Below are positions 11,000 to 21,529 of a DNA stretch of 64,000 bases, one piece after another. The DNA comes from Emydura subglobosa (Eukaryota; Chordata; Testudines; Chelidae), in contig ML679961.1 of assembly GCA_007922225.1 (NCBI GenBank), positions 63,235,885 through 63,299,884 of the forward strand, written 5' to 3'. The notes beneath the pieces were generated by a model. The model had not been told where the DNA came from. It saw only the letters and a list, made by a program, of their open reading frames with translations, and ran no database searches. A program made the position numbers and the translations under genes. Positions within the stretch are counted from its first letter, which is position 1. Every line of letters starts with the position of its first letter.

Positions 11000-12060
11000 T
11001 TTGTGAGCCAAGCAATAGTGTTCATAGTGGCCAAGTGGAGCTCTTGGAGCCCACCGCTGAATTTGGTTAGCGGGCACTTCTGGACAATGTATGTCATTGT
11101 TTGATCTGAACCGCAGCTGCAGCTTCGATTGTCTCGAAGACCCCAAAGGTGCTAGTTGGCTGCACAGAGACCTTGCCCAGTCTGCATCCAGTTAAGGGCC
11201 CACTGACAACGTGGCATATTGAAGCCGGGCGGGTGAGCAGTAGGGTCTGTGACGAGGACTGATTGGTACTTGGTGTAAAGCACCAGTCTTCCTGCCACAG
11301 GGACTCTGCTGTCACATCCTGACATTGCAGCCTTGACCACAGTGGGTGTTGTGATGAAAGATGTGTAGCTGGTGGGCTAAAATGTTATTGAACAAGGGCA
11401 AGCTTGGGTTGGCACGTACCTTCTCAAGCAGCTTGCCAGCTGCAATCTTCCTCCAGATGTAAGGGGGAGCAGTGTGGGTCAGAACTGGAAGCCATGGAAG
11501 ATGAATCGGTCTGTGATGATGCACATTATTGAGTTGAGTTGCATGTCAACAAGTTTGGTGTATGCTGACCGACTCCATGCCGGTGCACAGTACTCTGCTA
11601 CTGAGTATGAGATGGCAAAGGCTGAGGTCCTTGGGATTGGAGCATCTGCTCCCCATGAAGAACCTGCCAGTTTGCTGAGGAGGTTGTTGCATGTTTTGAC
11701 CCTTGCTGCTGTCTTGCTCAGCTGGCTTTTGTATGTTAGTATTTGGTTGAGTGTCACGCCTAAGTAAACTGGGTATGCTTCATGCTTCAGCCTTTGGCCA
11801 TTCATTATGATGTTTCGTTCCCTCTTAGCATTGGCATGGTGGGGGTGGAATGTGCTAGAGACCGTCTTGCTGGTGCTAGGCTGAAGATGCCGTGTCCTGC
11901 AATAGTTGGCCAGTTTTTCAGCATCGTTACTCAGGGTCTTCCCCACATTAGGGAAAGTTGGAGACTATAGCCCACAGAAGATGTTGTCTGCATGTTGTCC
12001 ATGACTAGGTTAGTGGCAGGTCACTGATGTATAGGTTGAACAAGGGAAAGCAGTAATAAG
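11000..12060 (-). mobile_element. Non-LTR retrotransposon RT remnant, not CR1
   Basis: The minus frame at 11479-11946 is a 155-codon open stretch: LQPSTSKTVSSTFH, YPVYLGVTLNQILTY, KTAARVKTCNNLLSKLAG, SVAEYCAPAWSRS. Upstream are LFNLYISDLPLT (near 12005) and a decayed active-site block HADN in place of YADD. Downstream at 11094-11315 is the C-terminal region with TGCRLGK and ASICH. The layout fits the 3' half of an RT of a jockey- or RTE-like LINE. Stops and frameshifts make it a pseudogene. Clade assignment is uncertain. Confidence 0.65.
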
Positions 12061-14050
12061 GAAGGGCAAAGTAAAATGTTCTCTTAGACCCCCATTTCAT
12101 TCTGGAGAAAAGCAGGCTCAAGGTGCTTGGAATGATGAATGCATTGCAGCCTGTCTGAGAAGGGCTTGCCCTGCCAGGCCAAGATACAGGGCATTTACCA
12201 GACAGTTGTGAAAGATCTGTCATTGGGAATAGACTGGGGCAGATCTGCACAGTCAAGAAAGCATACTGTGAACTGTGTGTAACATAGCTTTCTGGTCTTC
12301 GACCCCAGATCTGCCACTGTTCTTTCCCTGCAGTCTTATCAACTGCTCCCCTGGGATATAAGATTTCCTTTGCTACTCTCCTCAACATCTTCTGCAAGCA
12401 GTTTTTATTACATATTGATGTTCTAAGAATAAAAGCTTTCATTACCAGTACTAATCATTGCTATAGGATATTGAGCTGCAGATCATGCTACAGGTCAAGA
12501 GAGAATTTCCCCTGGATTTGTGATAGTACATAACTATGAGTTATTTTCTCTAACAGACTCAACTACCTTTGAACCTGGTCTGTTTTTATGAACTTCTGGT
12601 AGTTCTTGGATGGAACAAGCACTTTAGACCCTTTATTTTCATTTCCCTCTACTTCTCTTCCCAACTCTCTGGCCTTGGGCAAATAACTGCTCTTGTCTTT
12701 ATAATTCCAAAGCAAGTGGAATTGTAAAGGCAAGAGCTACTTAGTCTATATCCCAAGCTGAAAATCCTCGTCCTTCCATGCTTGCTGAGTTTAGTTATGG
12801 TTTTAGTCCTCCGTGTTCTTGGCCATAATGTCATCTGCTATGTTGCTGTTTATATTAAGTATGATGGATATCCGTTAGCAAAGACAGCTGACCGTTTTCC
12901 TTCTGGTAACCACCTGGGGTGCAAAATGGAGCAACTCAAATTTACACCAGCCAAGGAGCTGGCCTTTTGCGCATATATGCTTGCTCAGTTTAAGACTAAT
13001 GAGATCAATGCCAAAAAAGGGCATTTTGGAAACCTAAATCATCATTTCTACTCGGGTACATAAGTTGCCATTTGACTGCTGGAGGCTGCCAGGCTGCCTT
13101 AAAGGCGCTTTATCATGTGAAGTTGCAACAGACTGACTAATAGGTGAAGTACGTCATGATGGTTGGGAAAACGTAAAGCTGTGGGAGTGTCTTCATGATT
13201 GTGATATAGTTTGCTGTAATTTATTGTGGCTGAGTGGGTTTTTTCCTCCTTTTCTTCAAGGATTCCCACAGTCTTTATTTAATGAGCATTATGGCGTGGG
13301 TGGCTTTGCAGTGCCATTCAGTGGCCCGTCCGTCATTGAAAGAGAGATCACACTTAGCAACATTGCCTGGCAACAAATCAGCGGCATCCTGTGCTATGGA
13401 AATGTCATTTCTGCTGAAAAGAATTTGATATTTAATATCATATGGGGAGGACTCTTTCAGCTATGCAACCCAGGTACTGGCTCTCACAAAATTGCACATG
13501 CATGTACCACGTGTAAAAACAAGTTGTGCACAAACAAATGATGTGTGTGCAATTTCCATCGGGCAGATTTAGAGACTTTTTTAAAAAAATTGTGGCCGTG
13601 TGTGTGTGAAACAAATATTTGATCATCATTTAGGCTGAACTATGCAACTCCCTGCTGGATTAGCAAGCAACTCCTCATGAGCAATGCAGCTTTTCCAAAC
13701 TCATACCAATAAAGCTTCCAAACCAAACCATTGTATATTCCTTAAGTGTAAATACTTCGGAACATGTCTGAAATGACTCTTATTGGTCTTATGACCAATC
13801 AGTTTCTTCATTGGTGGGTTCATCTAATAAAGATGCAGCAGAACATGCTCACTATGTTCAGGGATACTTTGGTGTGATTTCTGAAGACAGGAGGTTGCCT
13901 AATAAATGTGGTCTCTTGTATAAGTTTCATTGTGACTATTTCTTTTTCTCATCTCATCTTTCATAGTGTAACATGATTTTATATATCCAAACTGTATGGT
14001 AAGTTATATACTGTAGCTATATCTTAGCTCCTGTTTATTTGAGTGTAAAG
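12061..14050. other. Intron 1 segment, nothing recognised
   Basis: AT-rich and apparently unique. The 93-codon + frame at 12782-13063 and the 105-codon frame at 13224-13541 have no recognised domain and lack flanking exon signals I would trust. Confidence 0.4.
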
Positions 14051-14099
14051 GGGCTGGTCGTATATTCATACTATGGTATGTAAATTGCCCCATCTGCTA

Positions 14100-14700
14100 G
14101 TTCTCTCACTGCCTGGCCAAAACCAGCACCTATATACAGAGTAGATGGCTAAACTGAACCCAGGCAAAACTTCAGTGATGGAAATAGGAAGAGAGAAACC
14201 CTTGGAAAACTTTGTCTCCTCTAGAGCATCCCCCATTATTGAGGGCATCTACCCTCAGAGAAAGTTGGTCCACAGCCTTGGAGTCTTTTTGGCCTCCTCA
14301 GTACTTCTGGATGCCCAAATAGCCACGGCAGCAACCAAATGTCCACTTCAATTGTGTGTGGCCAGGCAACTGTCCAGCCCAGACCTACCCACACTGATCC
14401 ATGAATATGTGACCCCCTGATGTGTTTACTGTGACTCAGATCTAGGGCTGCTGCTGCACACCTTGTAAAAGCTCCAGCTTTTGTTGGTACAAAACACAGT
14501 AGCCCATTTGCTTAGGAACAGGTCACCAGCACACCTCACCCCACTACTATGCTTTTTGTGTTGGCTCCCTCTTGAATGGTCTTTGCCCTGATATTCATAG
14601 GGCCTAACTGTCTGAGGGGTCACCAGTCTCTTTCCGTGACCATGGTCTCCACTGGCACTATGAAACTGTCAACCAATAGGGGAAGCTCCTGAGTGCAGGA
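14100..14700 (+). mobile_element. L2-like LINE reverse transcriptase remnant
   Basis: The + frame at 14145-14420 reads KLNPGKTSVMEIG, then LVHSLGVFLASSVLLDAQIA and LCVARQLSSPDLPTLIHEYV. This matches the L2 RT region LNPGKTEVL...RSLGVLLD...LRQLRPFL. A stop at 14418-14420 and later shifts interrupt it; decayed text up to about 14640 continues the same domain. Confidence 0.7.
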
Positions 14701-15915
14701 GACACAACTTTCATGTAATAACATCAGGGCTGGGCCTAGACTATGGAATTCACCCTATAAGAGATAAGAATAGCCATAGAAATAACTGCAAAACTCATTG
14801 CTTCCACTTAGCTTTCTCTCAGTAAGTTCACACCCACCCACCCTCTCTGTCTCTCACACACAAATAAGCAAGTCAACACAAACAAACACAACCTATAAAC
14901 TGATTAAACTATTTATCCTACAGAGTGGGAGGGAAGAAAAAGAGCGATTTTTTTTCTATTCTTATACTTGGGAGGTACTCTGACACAGCAGTGGTGGGAG
15001 TCATGTAAGTGCCTAGCAAGATGGATAGATCTGTGATTGGTCTCTGGACTCATACTATGTTTCTACCTCAATCTGAGTTAGATGGATGTTTGCTGGAGAT
15101 AAACAGATTTATCATACAAATCAGATCAGCCCCCACCAGATTACAGTGTTTCATCTTTCTAGAAGATTTTTCTTGGGCTCCCAATTTTGCAGTTAATACT
15201 TTATGAAATTTCTCTCATTGCACTACCTATTAATACCTCACAGCCTTGCTCAGCCTCTTTTCCAGTGAAAGAGAAATAATAGTGTACACAGCCACTGACG
15301 TGTAAAATCAATTTATTCATCTCTACAAAGAGAATAGACTCTATACAGGATAATACATTAAGGACAAACTCTTATCTCTGTATCTGTGAGGCCACTTCCT
15401 TCTTGTGAAAAGTGGAGATTGGCAGAAAATGTTATTACATGAGCTTCTGCTTGTTTGCTTTCTCCTGACAATTCAGTAGGCTTAGCCCCTTGTCTTGGTT
15501 GAAAGAAATTAGCTTGGCCGGCTCTTTGGGGCAGGGACCATCTTTTAGTTCTGGTTTGTATAGCTTCTAGCGCAATAGGGACCTAGTCAATGCCTTGGGA
15601 ATGCCAGATGCTATAGTAATACAGATAATAAATAATGACAGTTACATGAGAAGCATCAGAGTGCAATGTTTCTTGCATACTGTAAGTAGGAGAGGGATAT
15701 TTTGTCCTCTGGGAGCAGATACACTTAGACAAAGACTGCACACCATATTTGTGTGTATATATATATCATGTGTACCTCGCATGTGCTGTATAATGCAGCT
15801 TTAGAAAATTTCAGTTTTTATGGCCTTCTGTTATATAATGTGGTGTCCAACTAATGATAAGCAGCTGCTGTTGAGAGCATGGGTATTAAGGCTATATGGG
15901 CAAGAATGACTTGGA
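14700..15915. other. Intron 1 segment, nothing recognised
   Basis: Contains short CA-rich and CTCT-rich tracts (about 14830-14880) and otherwise apparently unique sequence. Confidence 0.4.
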
Positions 15916-15920
15916 CAACT

Positions 15921-16041
15921 GGCCTGATCTCATACACCTGTTTGCCCCCACTCCCACCTCCATCGCTTCTGGAGTAGCTCCATGGACATTAATGGAATTG
16001 CTCCTGAATTACACTGGTGTAACTGACACCAGAATCAGGCC
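15921..16041. repeat. Palindromic MITE
   Basis: ggcctgatct...cacc at the left is answered by ggtgt...agaatcaggcc at the right, giving an imperfect inverted repeat. The middle has ctggagtagctccatgg and attacactggtgtaac, as in the element at 7864. Confidence 0.55.
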
Positions 16042-16307
16042 TGCTGCTGTGGTGGATCGAGGTTTTGAAAGGTGCAATGTCACTGTTTTAACTTTGCAAA
16101 TGTCTTTATGGAAACAATGTTTTTTACAACCCTTCCCTTCCTCCCAGTATAGCCACCCATCCTCACAGCAACAATGGAAAGTCATTATAAGCAGCAAACC
16201 CATCTTTCTCAGTTAATAGCTTATGTGGAAGTCAGTGTCCATAGGAGAAGTGAATGCAAAAAGGAAGCGAATTTCCCATCTTCCTCTTGGTTCATCTCCT
16301 CCTCTCC

Positions 16308-16434
16308 ATAAGTGCTGGAACTAGGCGTACTGGAGGTGCTGCTGTACCCCCTGGCTAGATGTAGTAATAACAGCCTAAATACATGGTTTCCCTCTTCAGC
16401 ACTCCCACTATACAAATTTTTCCAGCACCACTGT
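16308..16434. repeat. Palindromic MITE with tgctggaac / ttccagca ends
   Basis: Left agtgctggaacta and right ttttccagcaccact are inverted. The body has two halves related to each other (gtgctgctgtaccccc vs cagcactcccac). No clear target duplication is seen. Confidence 0.5.
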
Positions 16435-16439
16435 CCCTG

Positions 16440-18030
16440 GTTGTGTATTTGTCTTTCCTTTCCCCCTTTTTTGTAAGCTGTGAGCCAGCGAGAACGGGTG
16501 TAGCAACTGGACCTGCCCCTGTATCAGCACAAATCTCCCTGTAACCAGACATGACGAGAGATTGCTGAATGTATAAATACCAGCCGCCTACCAAGTCTCA
16601 TTTCTTTCTTTGGCAAATGGTGATCTTATCTTTCTTTTTAACTGGCTTAATCTCATTGCTGTATTAGTGTTCAAGGGAGGTTCTGATCTGCACTGGGATT
16701 GGTGGGCATGTATTATGCCTCCTTTTCCAACTCACTCCCCTCTTTCCTTCTTCTTTACTGAAGATATAGTATGTTCAGAGGCTTCCTGTTTGCAAGACGG
16801 GAGGGGGGAAAGAAGATGTAAAATGTGAGTGCAAGGAGCCTAAATCTGAATGAGCAGGCTGAGGAGGGAATGTGGGTTCTATACAATGGCGGTGCTAATG
16901 CAAAGGAAAATGCTTGTTTTCAGGGGGAAGGAAGGGCCAGAGACACTCAATATGCTCAGTGGTGGAGTGAGAATAAGGAGACCCTCTGGAAGATATTAGG
17001 GTGGGTGCTGAGGGGAACCCTTTGGAGACTGTGTGAAGATTTTTATAATGCAGAGCCTTATGGGGCTGACCATTTTGGGGTGGTGAGTGAGTTTCCCATT
17101 ACAGCAGGCCTCCACTTGAGCACAGGGACAGAAAAGGTTAATAGATGTGTTAAACAGTGTAGTCTAAAAATAAGGATGGGCAAAACCCCCAAATGTTTGA
17201 AGGTTGGCTTCAGATAGACTGTGCAAGTCTGAGATGCTTATCCAACCTTGCCCAAGTGTTTGGGTCTGCAAAACTGGACAGGGAGCCTGGGAATCTCCTG
17301 AGGACACCTTCTCATGTGGCTTCTGGTCCATGCAGAGATACAGTGAGAATGGCCTCTCTGGCATTTCTTATAGTGGGAAAGCTTAGATGTGCAGCAAACA
17401 CATTAAAAAAGGTAGAGTCCTCATTCAAGTATTATTTGTAATTTATGCACAAATGAGCTCCCTCATCTTGGACCCTCTGCATCCGTGGAGAAAATGTTAG
17501 GAGGATTTCCTTCACAAAGGAGTGGGCAAGGAGAGCATTCATTTCAAGCTCCCATCTGGTAGATCACACGTGTGTTCTGTGGGTGCTTGGGAAGGAAGCT
17601 GTAGTCAGGATACAGTTTGAGCAAAGGTTTCCAGATTAAATCATAATTGACCAATTAGCTCTTGTTTGCAAAAAGGGATTTTCTTGCAATTATCCACGTC
17701 CAGCAGGGCGGAAATCCAAATCTCTCTGCCTGCTGTGGATTTGCTCTTCTAGTTCATTAGGATTAATTTTTTTTCACCACCCACATAATTCTCAGGACCA
17801 CTTTTTCCCAGCTGCCACCTGCTAAGATTATAAAGATGATTGGTGCTTCCTAGGGGCAGAGCAGAAGCATCATTATCCACATCACCGTGTATTGACAGTT
17901 GCATTTTTTTTTACTACAGTACTTCCTTCCCAAAGAGTGCGCTGTGGTTGCTATTTCCAGAGCATCTGTCTGAATGTAGCCTTAGCCATTCCACATCTCC
18001 AGTGTGTGTCTGTAGCCCTGTAATGCTACT
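16440..18030. other. Intron 1 segment, nothing recognised
   Basis: The 130-codon + frame at 16825-17217 shows no domain and no flanking splice support. About 17640-17800 is compositionally calm and AT-rich and could be conserved non-coding sequence. Confidence 0.4.
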
Positions 18031-18037
18031 GTGTGCT

Positions 18038-18329
18038 AAGGGCTTGTCTATATGAACATCTTGGTTTGCAGGAGGCTGCACTGCAGAGCTATCCCACGCT
18101 AGCCTACAGTGCACCAACCGTCCATGTGGACACTGCTGCTACACGCTGGAAGTTCCCTAGTGCACTTTGATCTACTCCCGTTTCAAAGGGGGTAGATCAA
18201 AGCACACTAGGGAACTTTTAGTGTATGGCAGCAGGGTCCTACACAGACACCTGATGCATAGCAGGTTAATGTAAGGTAAATTGACACCCCAGCCTGCTGC
18301 AAACTAAGTGTTCATCTAGACAAGCCCTG
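18038..18329. mobile_element. Foldback DNA transposon (MITE), about 290 bp
   Basis: Ends are inverted: agggcttgtctatatgaac at the left and gttcatctagacaagccct at the right. A central near-perfect hairpin lies at 18150-18217 (27 of 30 bases paired, 8-base loop). The end resembles that of the outer element at 34470-36140 (agggtatgtctac). No confident target duplication is visible. Confidence 0.75.
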
Positions 18330-18634
18330 AGATCATTGTTGGGGATACAATAACTCCAGTAGAGATCTTTATACAGATGGTCCCTAAATGCAAAACAAAG
18401 GCAATTTTCAAATCAATTAGTTGTTGAATTTGCTGGTAACTAGTGTAATCTAGTTAGTGTAATGGCTTCAGGACTGGCCTAAAGTGCAACCAGAGCATCT
18501 TCATCTCTCATAGCACAGTGGATGAGTTTTGCTTGAATTAAAGTCTGCGCAATGCTACAGTCTGTTCCACTTTGTATAAAGTGTTTAAAGATCCCTTGGG
18601 CCACAGAGAGCCAGTGAGCAGGGGAATGACTTCA

Positions 18635-18760
18635 TGGCCCAGCGGTTACGGCACTCACCTGCTAGGTGACTTCAAGTCCTTGTCCCCCATCAGGCAAAGT
18701 AGGAATCTGAGCCCTGGTCTCCCAGATCCTGGGTGAGTGCTCTAACCACTAGGCCACTGG
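18635..18760. repeat. Palindrome of two tRNA-like SINE heads
   Basis: Left ggcccagcggttacggcact, then cacctg, is answered on the other strand by ccagtggcctagtggttaga, then gcactcaccc. Both arms look like the A-box part of a tRNA-derived SINE (tagtggttagagcact), and ttcaagtcc is B-box-like. It is unlikely to be a functional tRNA because the acceptor stem and CCA-side fold are absent. Confidence 0.5.
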
Positions 18761-18899
18761 GTATATGGGGACCACCTGTGTGTTTCTGCACAAACATGGA
18801 CTGATCTGACTTAAGAGAGGGTTCACAGTTGTGAATCCTGGGCAGAGGCACAACCAGAGTTTTCTTAACGAGGGGGGCCCTCTCCAGTAGGGTGCCTGT

Positions 18900-19030
18900 C
18901 CCAGGGCAGAGAAGACAGTGGGGCATCAATTCCCCATCTGCACAATGTGGATAATAGTGTTTCCATACCTCCCAAGGATATTGGGAGGATACGTTTATTA
19001 AAGATTGTGAGGTGCTCAAACCCGGTGATG
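18900..19030 (+). repeat. MIR-like SINE 3' part
   Basis: ttccccatctgcacaatgtg, gataatagtgtttcc and gattgtgaggtgctcaaa follow the order of the MIR-type core and 3' end. It lies just downstream of the tRNA-like palindrome and may belong to the same composite. Confidence 0.45.
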
Positions 19031-19974
19031 AGCAGGGCTAGCTAGAGCTCTCTGTTGTAACTTTCACTGATTTATTTTTGTAGTCAGAATATTTCTTGAC
19101 CACATTGCCTCAAAATTCATCACCCTTTGAATAGGTTTTTTTAGTGTATGTATGTGTGTGTGTAACATATGCATGTATGAAATTTGCAAGTAGCCATCTA
19201 TAGTTGCCTGGGCTTTGCTAATGAAATGAAATTAAATGAAATATGCAGTGAGTTGAACACTCTTTCTTCTCCCTCTCCCCATCTCATCTGAGTGTAGTGA
19301 AGTAAAAAGCTCCCCCCGCCTCCCCCAATCAAACTTCAGCTGTCAACAAGCCAGCAGTCCCCACTCTCCAGTGAATCACTCTGCTAATGAAGGAAATAGA
19401 GGCTGGAGCTAAATACTTCATCTGCCATATGCGGCAAAAGGCCAATTAAAACAAGGGCCAGGAGCAGGTGTGTGGATTGGTTCCCAGAAAAGCTTATTTG
19501 AGAAAAAGAATTGATAAAAGGAAGCTCTGGTGAAAGAGATCAAAGCAGCAATGCCAAGAGGAAATGAGAATCCCATGCTGCACTTTAGCAAGTGGAGATA
19601 GATCAGTCTTTCTACCCCTGTGCAAGACTGCAGATGGGGTGGTGAGCTTCAGTCAAAAGAATGAGTGGCAACTGCTAATTAGCGAGCTTGCGCCCATGGC
19701 ACGGAGTTGGAATAGAGTTTTAAGGGCCTGATTCTGCTCTCCTTAAGTTCAGTGGGAGCAGGACTGGCCCTAAGAGTAGGGTTTAATTCAGAGCTCATCC
19801 GTTCCCCAGTCTGCCAAGAACTGGTGGTATACACTGGAAAACTAGCATGCTTTGCAGAATCTCTGAGGAAAGGGAGGGGGAGGAGAAGAGGAGAGCCACT
19901 GCCTTGCATGACAGGCAACTGTAGCACCTGACTCTGATGGGAATTACATGGATTTATGCAGGCATATTTTATAT

Positions 19975-20172
19975 ATAATAATACCTAGCACTCGGGTAGC
20001 ACTTTTAATCTTTAAAGCATTTTACAAATGCCCGCTCCACAAGGGAAGAAAGTATTTCTCTCCCTGTTTTACAGGTGGGGAAACTGAGGCAGAGAGCTTT
20101 ACTTGATTTGCCAAAGGCACAGATGGAGTTGCAGCCAGCCAGGCTTCAAACTCAGGAGATTCTGGCCCACAG
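19975..20172 (-). repeat. MIR-type SINE, antisense
   Basis: taataatacctagcactcgg, ctttaaagcattttacaaat, then tttacaggtggggaaactga and ggcagagagc. This is the reverse complement of the tRNA-derived MIR core (cctcagtttccccatctgta). Confidence 0.8.
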
Positions 20173-20174
20173 GT

Positions 20175-21340
20175 TTAATTTATTCTAGATCAAGGCCCAA
20201 GCCTGAGTTTCATCAATGATGTAACACAATCTAATAAAGCACAGTAATAGCTAGAGCCTTTGATTCACACACATTCTAATCACTTGTATTTTCCCCCAAT
20301 AGCCATTGGAGACAATTTTGTATTTGAAATGATGAGAGGAAAAATATAGCTGGTGTATACGTCTTATTGGTCCTTGCACACAAATGAAGGCAGATCTCTG
20401 ATTATGACATTTATCTTGACTGGAGAGGAAATATGAGAATGCTCATTTATGACTACACCAGTCATTGGATATCTGTCATTTCCTCACTCACAAAGATAAA
20501 TGTCCTGTCCGAGATCATCTATCCTGGTTTCTTTCTACATGATGATACATACGTTGTAGCATACAGCTAATGGGAGACTCTGTACATCTTGAGATCCTAA
20601 TAGAGTGAAGCCTAAATTCTGTGCACAGTGTTATTTGCAGTGTGATCATTTTATATACTTGATGGATCACCCAAGTAATTCCCAAGGTGAATCTTTTCCC
20701 CCTCATTTAAAATCTGTGCTCTTACTAGAGAGAATGTTTGTAGGTGGACTGGCAAACTTTTATAAATGGTTTAGAGGATAGCTTTGTTTAATTGGAGATT
20801 CTGCTATGACAAGTGCAGACTTGAGATTACAGGACTGTTTGTTTAATAAAGGTCAGTAGTTCTATCCTGCTGTATCATTTTAAGAGTATGGCATACCCTC
20901 CCATTTTAGTAGGGGTAATCCTTGGAGTGCTTAAAAATGTACCACGTTATGAAATGAGCCAACAGAAAGAGACAGACAAAAGGGGAACAACTTCATCCCT
21001 AGGTTGGCTTGCCCCAGGGATGAGTGCATAGAATTTGAGTCTGTTTCATATGTGCTCTCATACACAATTTGTACATTTAAACACCACCACCACCACCAAA
21101 GACACTCAAAGTTTGAGGAAGTTTGGATCTCTGTGCAAACATTGTGTCTATTCTCTATTTTAGTGTTGACTAAATGGCCCATCTCTGCTGAGTCCCGATC
21201 TCTAGACTGGGCTCAACCAGAATCTGAATCTGAACTTTGGGAAGTTTTTAGATCCATACCTGGATTTGAAGTTTCTGGCTTGGGCCTCTCTCTAGTTATA
21301 ATGGAATGGTCCAGTGCTGGAGACAGCATTGCTGCCAAAA
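20175..21340. other. Intron 1 segment, nothing recognised
   Basis: Apparently unique, with a short CAC repeat (21083-21098) that produces a His-rich chance ORF. Confidence 0.4.
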
Positions 21341-21346
21341 GCACTG

Positions 21347-21525
21347 GGGGCCAGATTTTTAAAGGTATTTGGGTGCCAAAAGATGAAGGTTGGTGCCTAG
21401 TGGGATTTTCAAAAGCACCTAGATGCCCATTGAAATCAATGGGTGCTAAGTGCCTTTGATTATCTGACTAGGTGCTCACTGCATCTTTAGGTGCTGAAAT
21501 ACTTATAAATATCAGGCCCTGGGTG
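21347..21525. mobile_element. Foldback MITE
   Basis: Left arm ggccagatttttaaaggtat, then ttgggtgcc, and right arm ggtgctgaaatacttataaa, then tatcaggcc, are inverted over about 35 bases. The centre has ttgaaatcaatgggtgctaa. The flanking ctggg on both sides could be a short target duplication. Confidence 0.65.
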
Positions 21526-21529
21526 TCCA

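Noticed and set aside
12005..12442. 145-codon minus strand ORF as a gene
   Set aside because: Only its last residues (LFNLYISDLPLT) match the LINE RT; the rest is chance sequence upstream.
16825..17217. 130-codon + strand ORF
   Set aside because: No recognisable domain, no splice support, and length is expected by chance in 64 kb.
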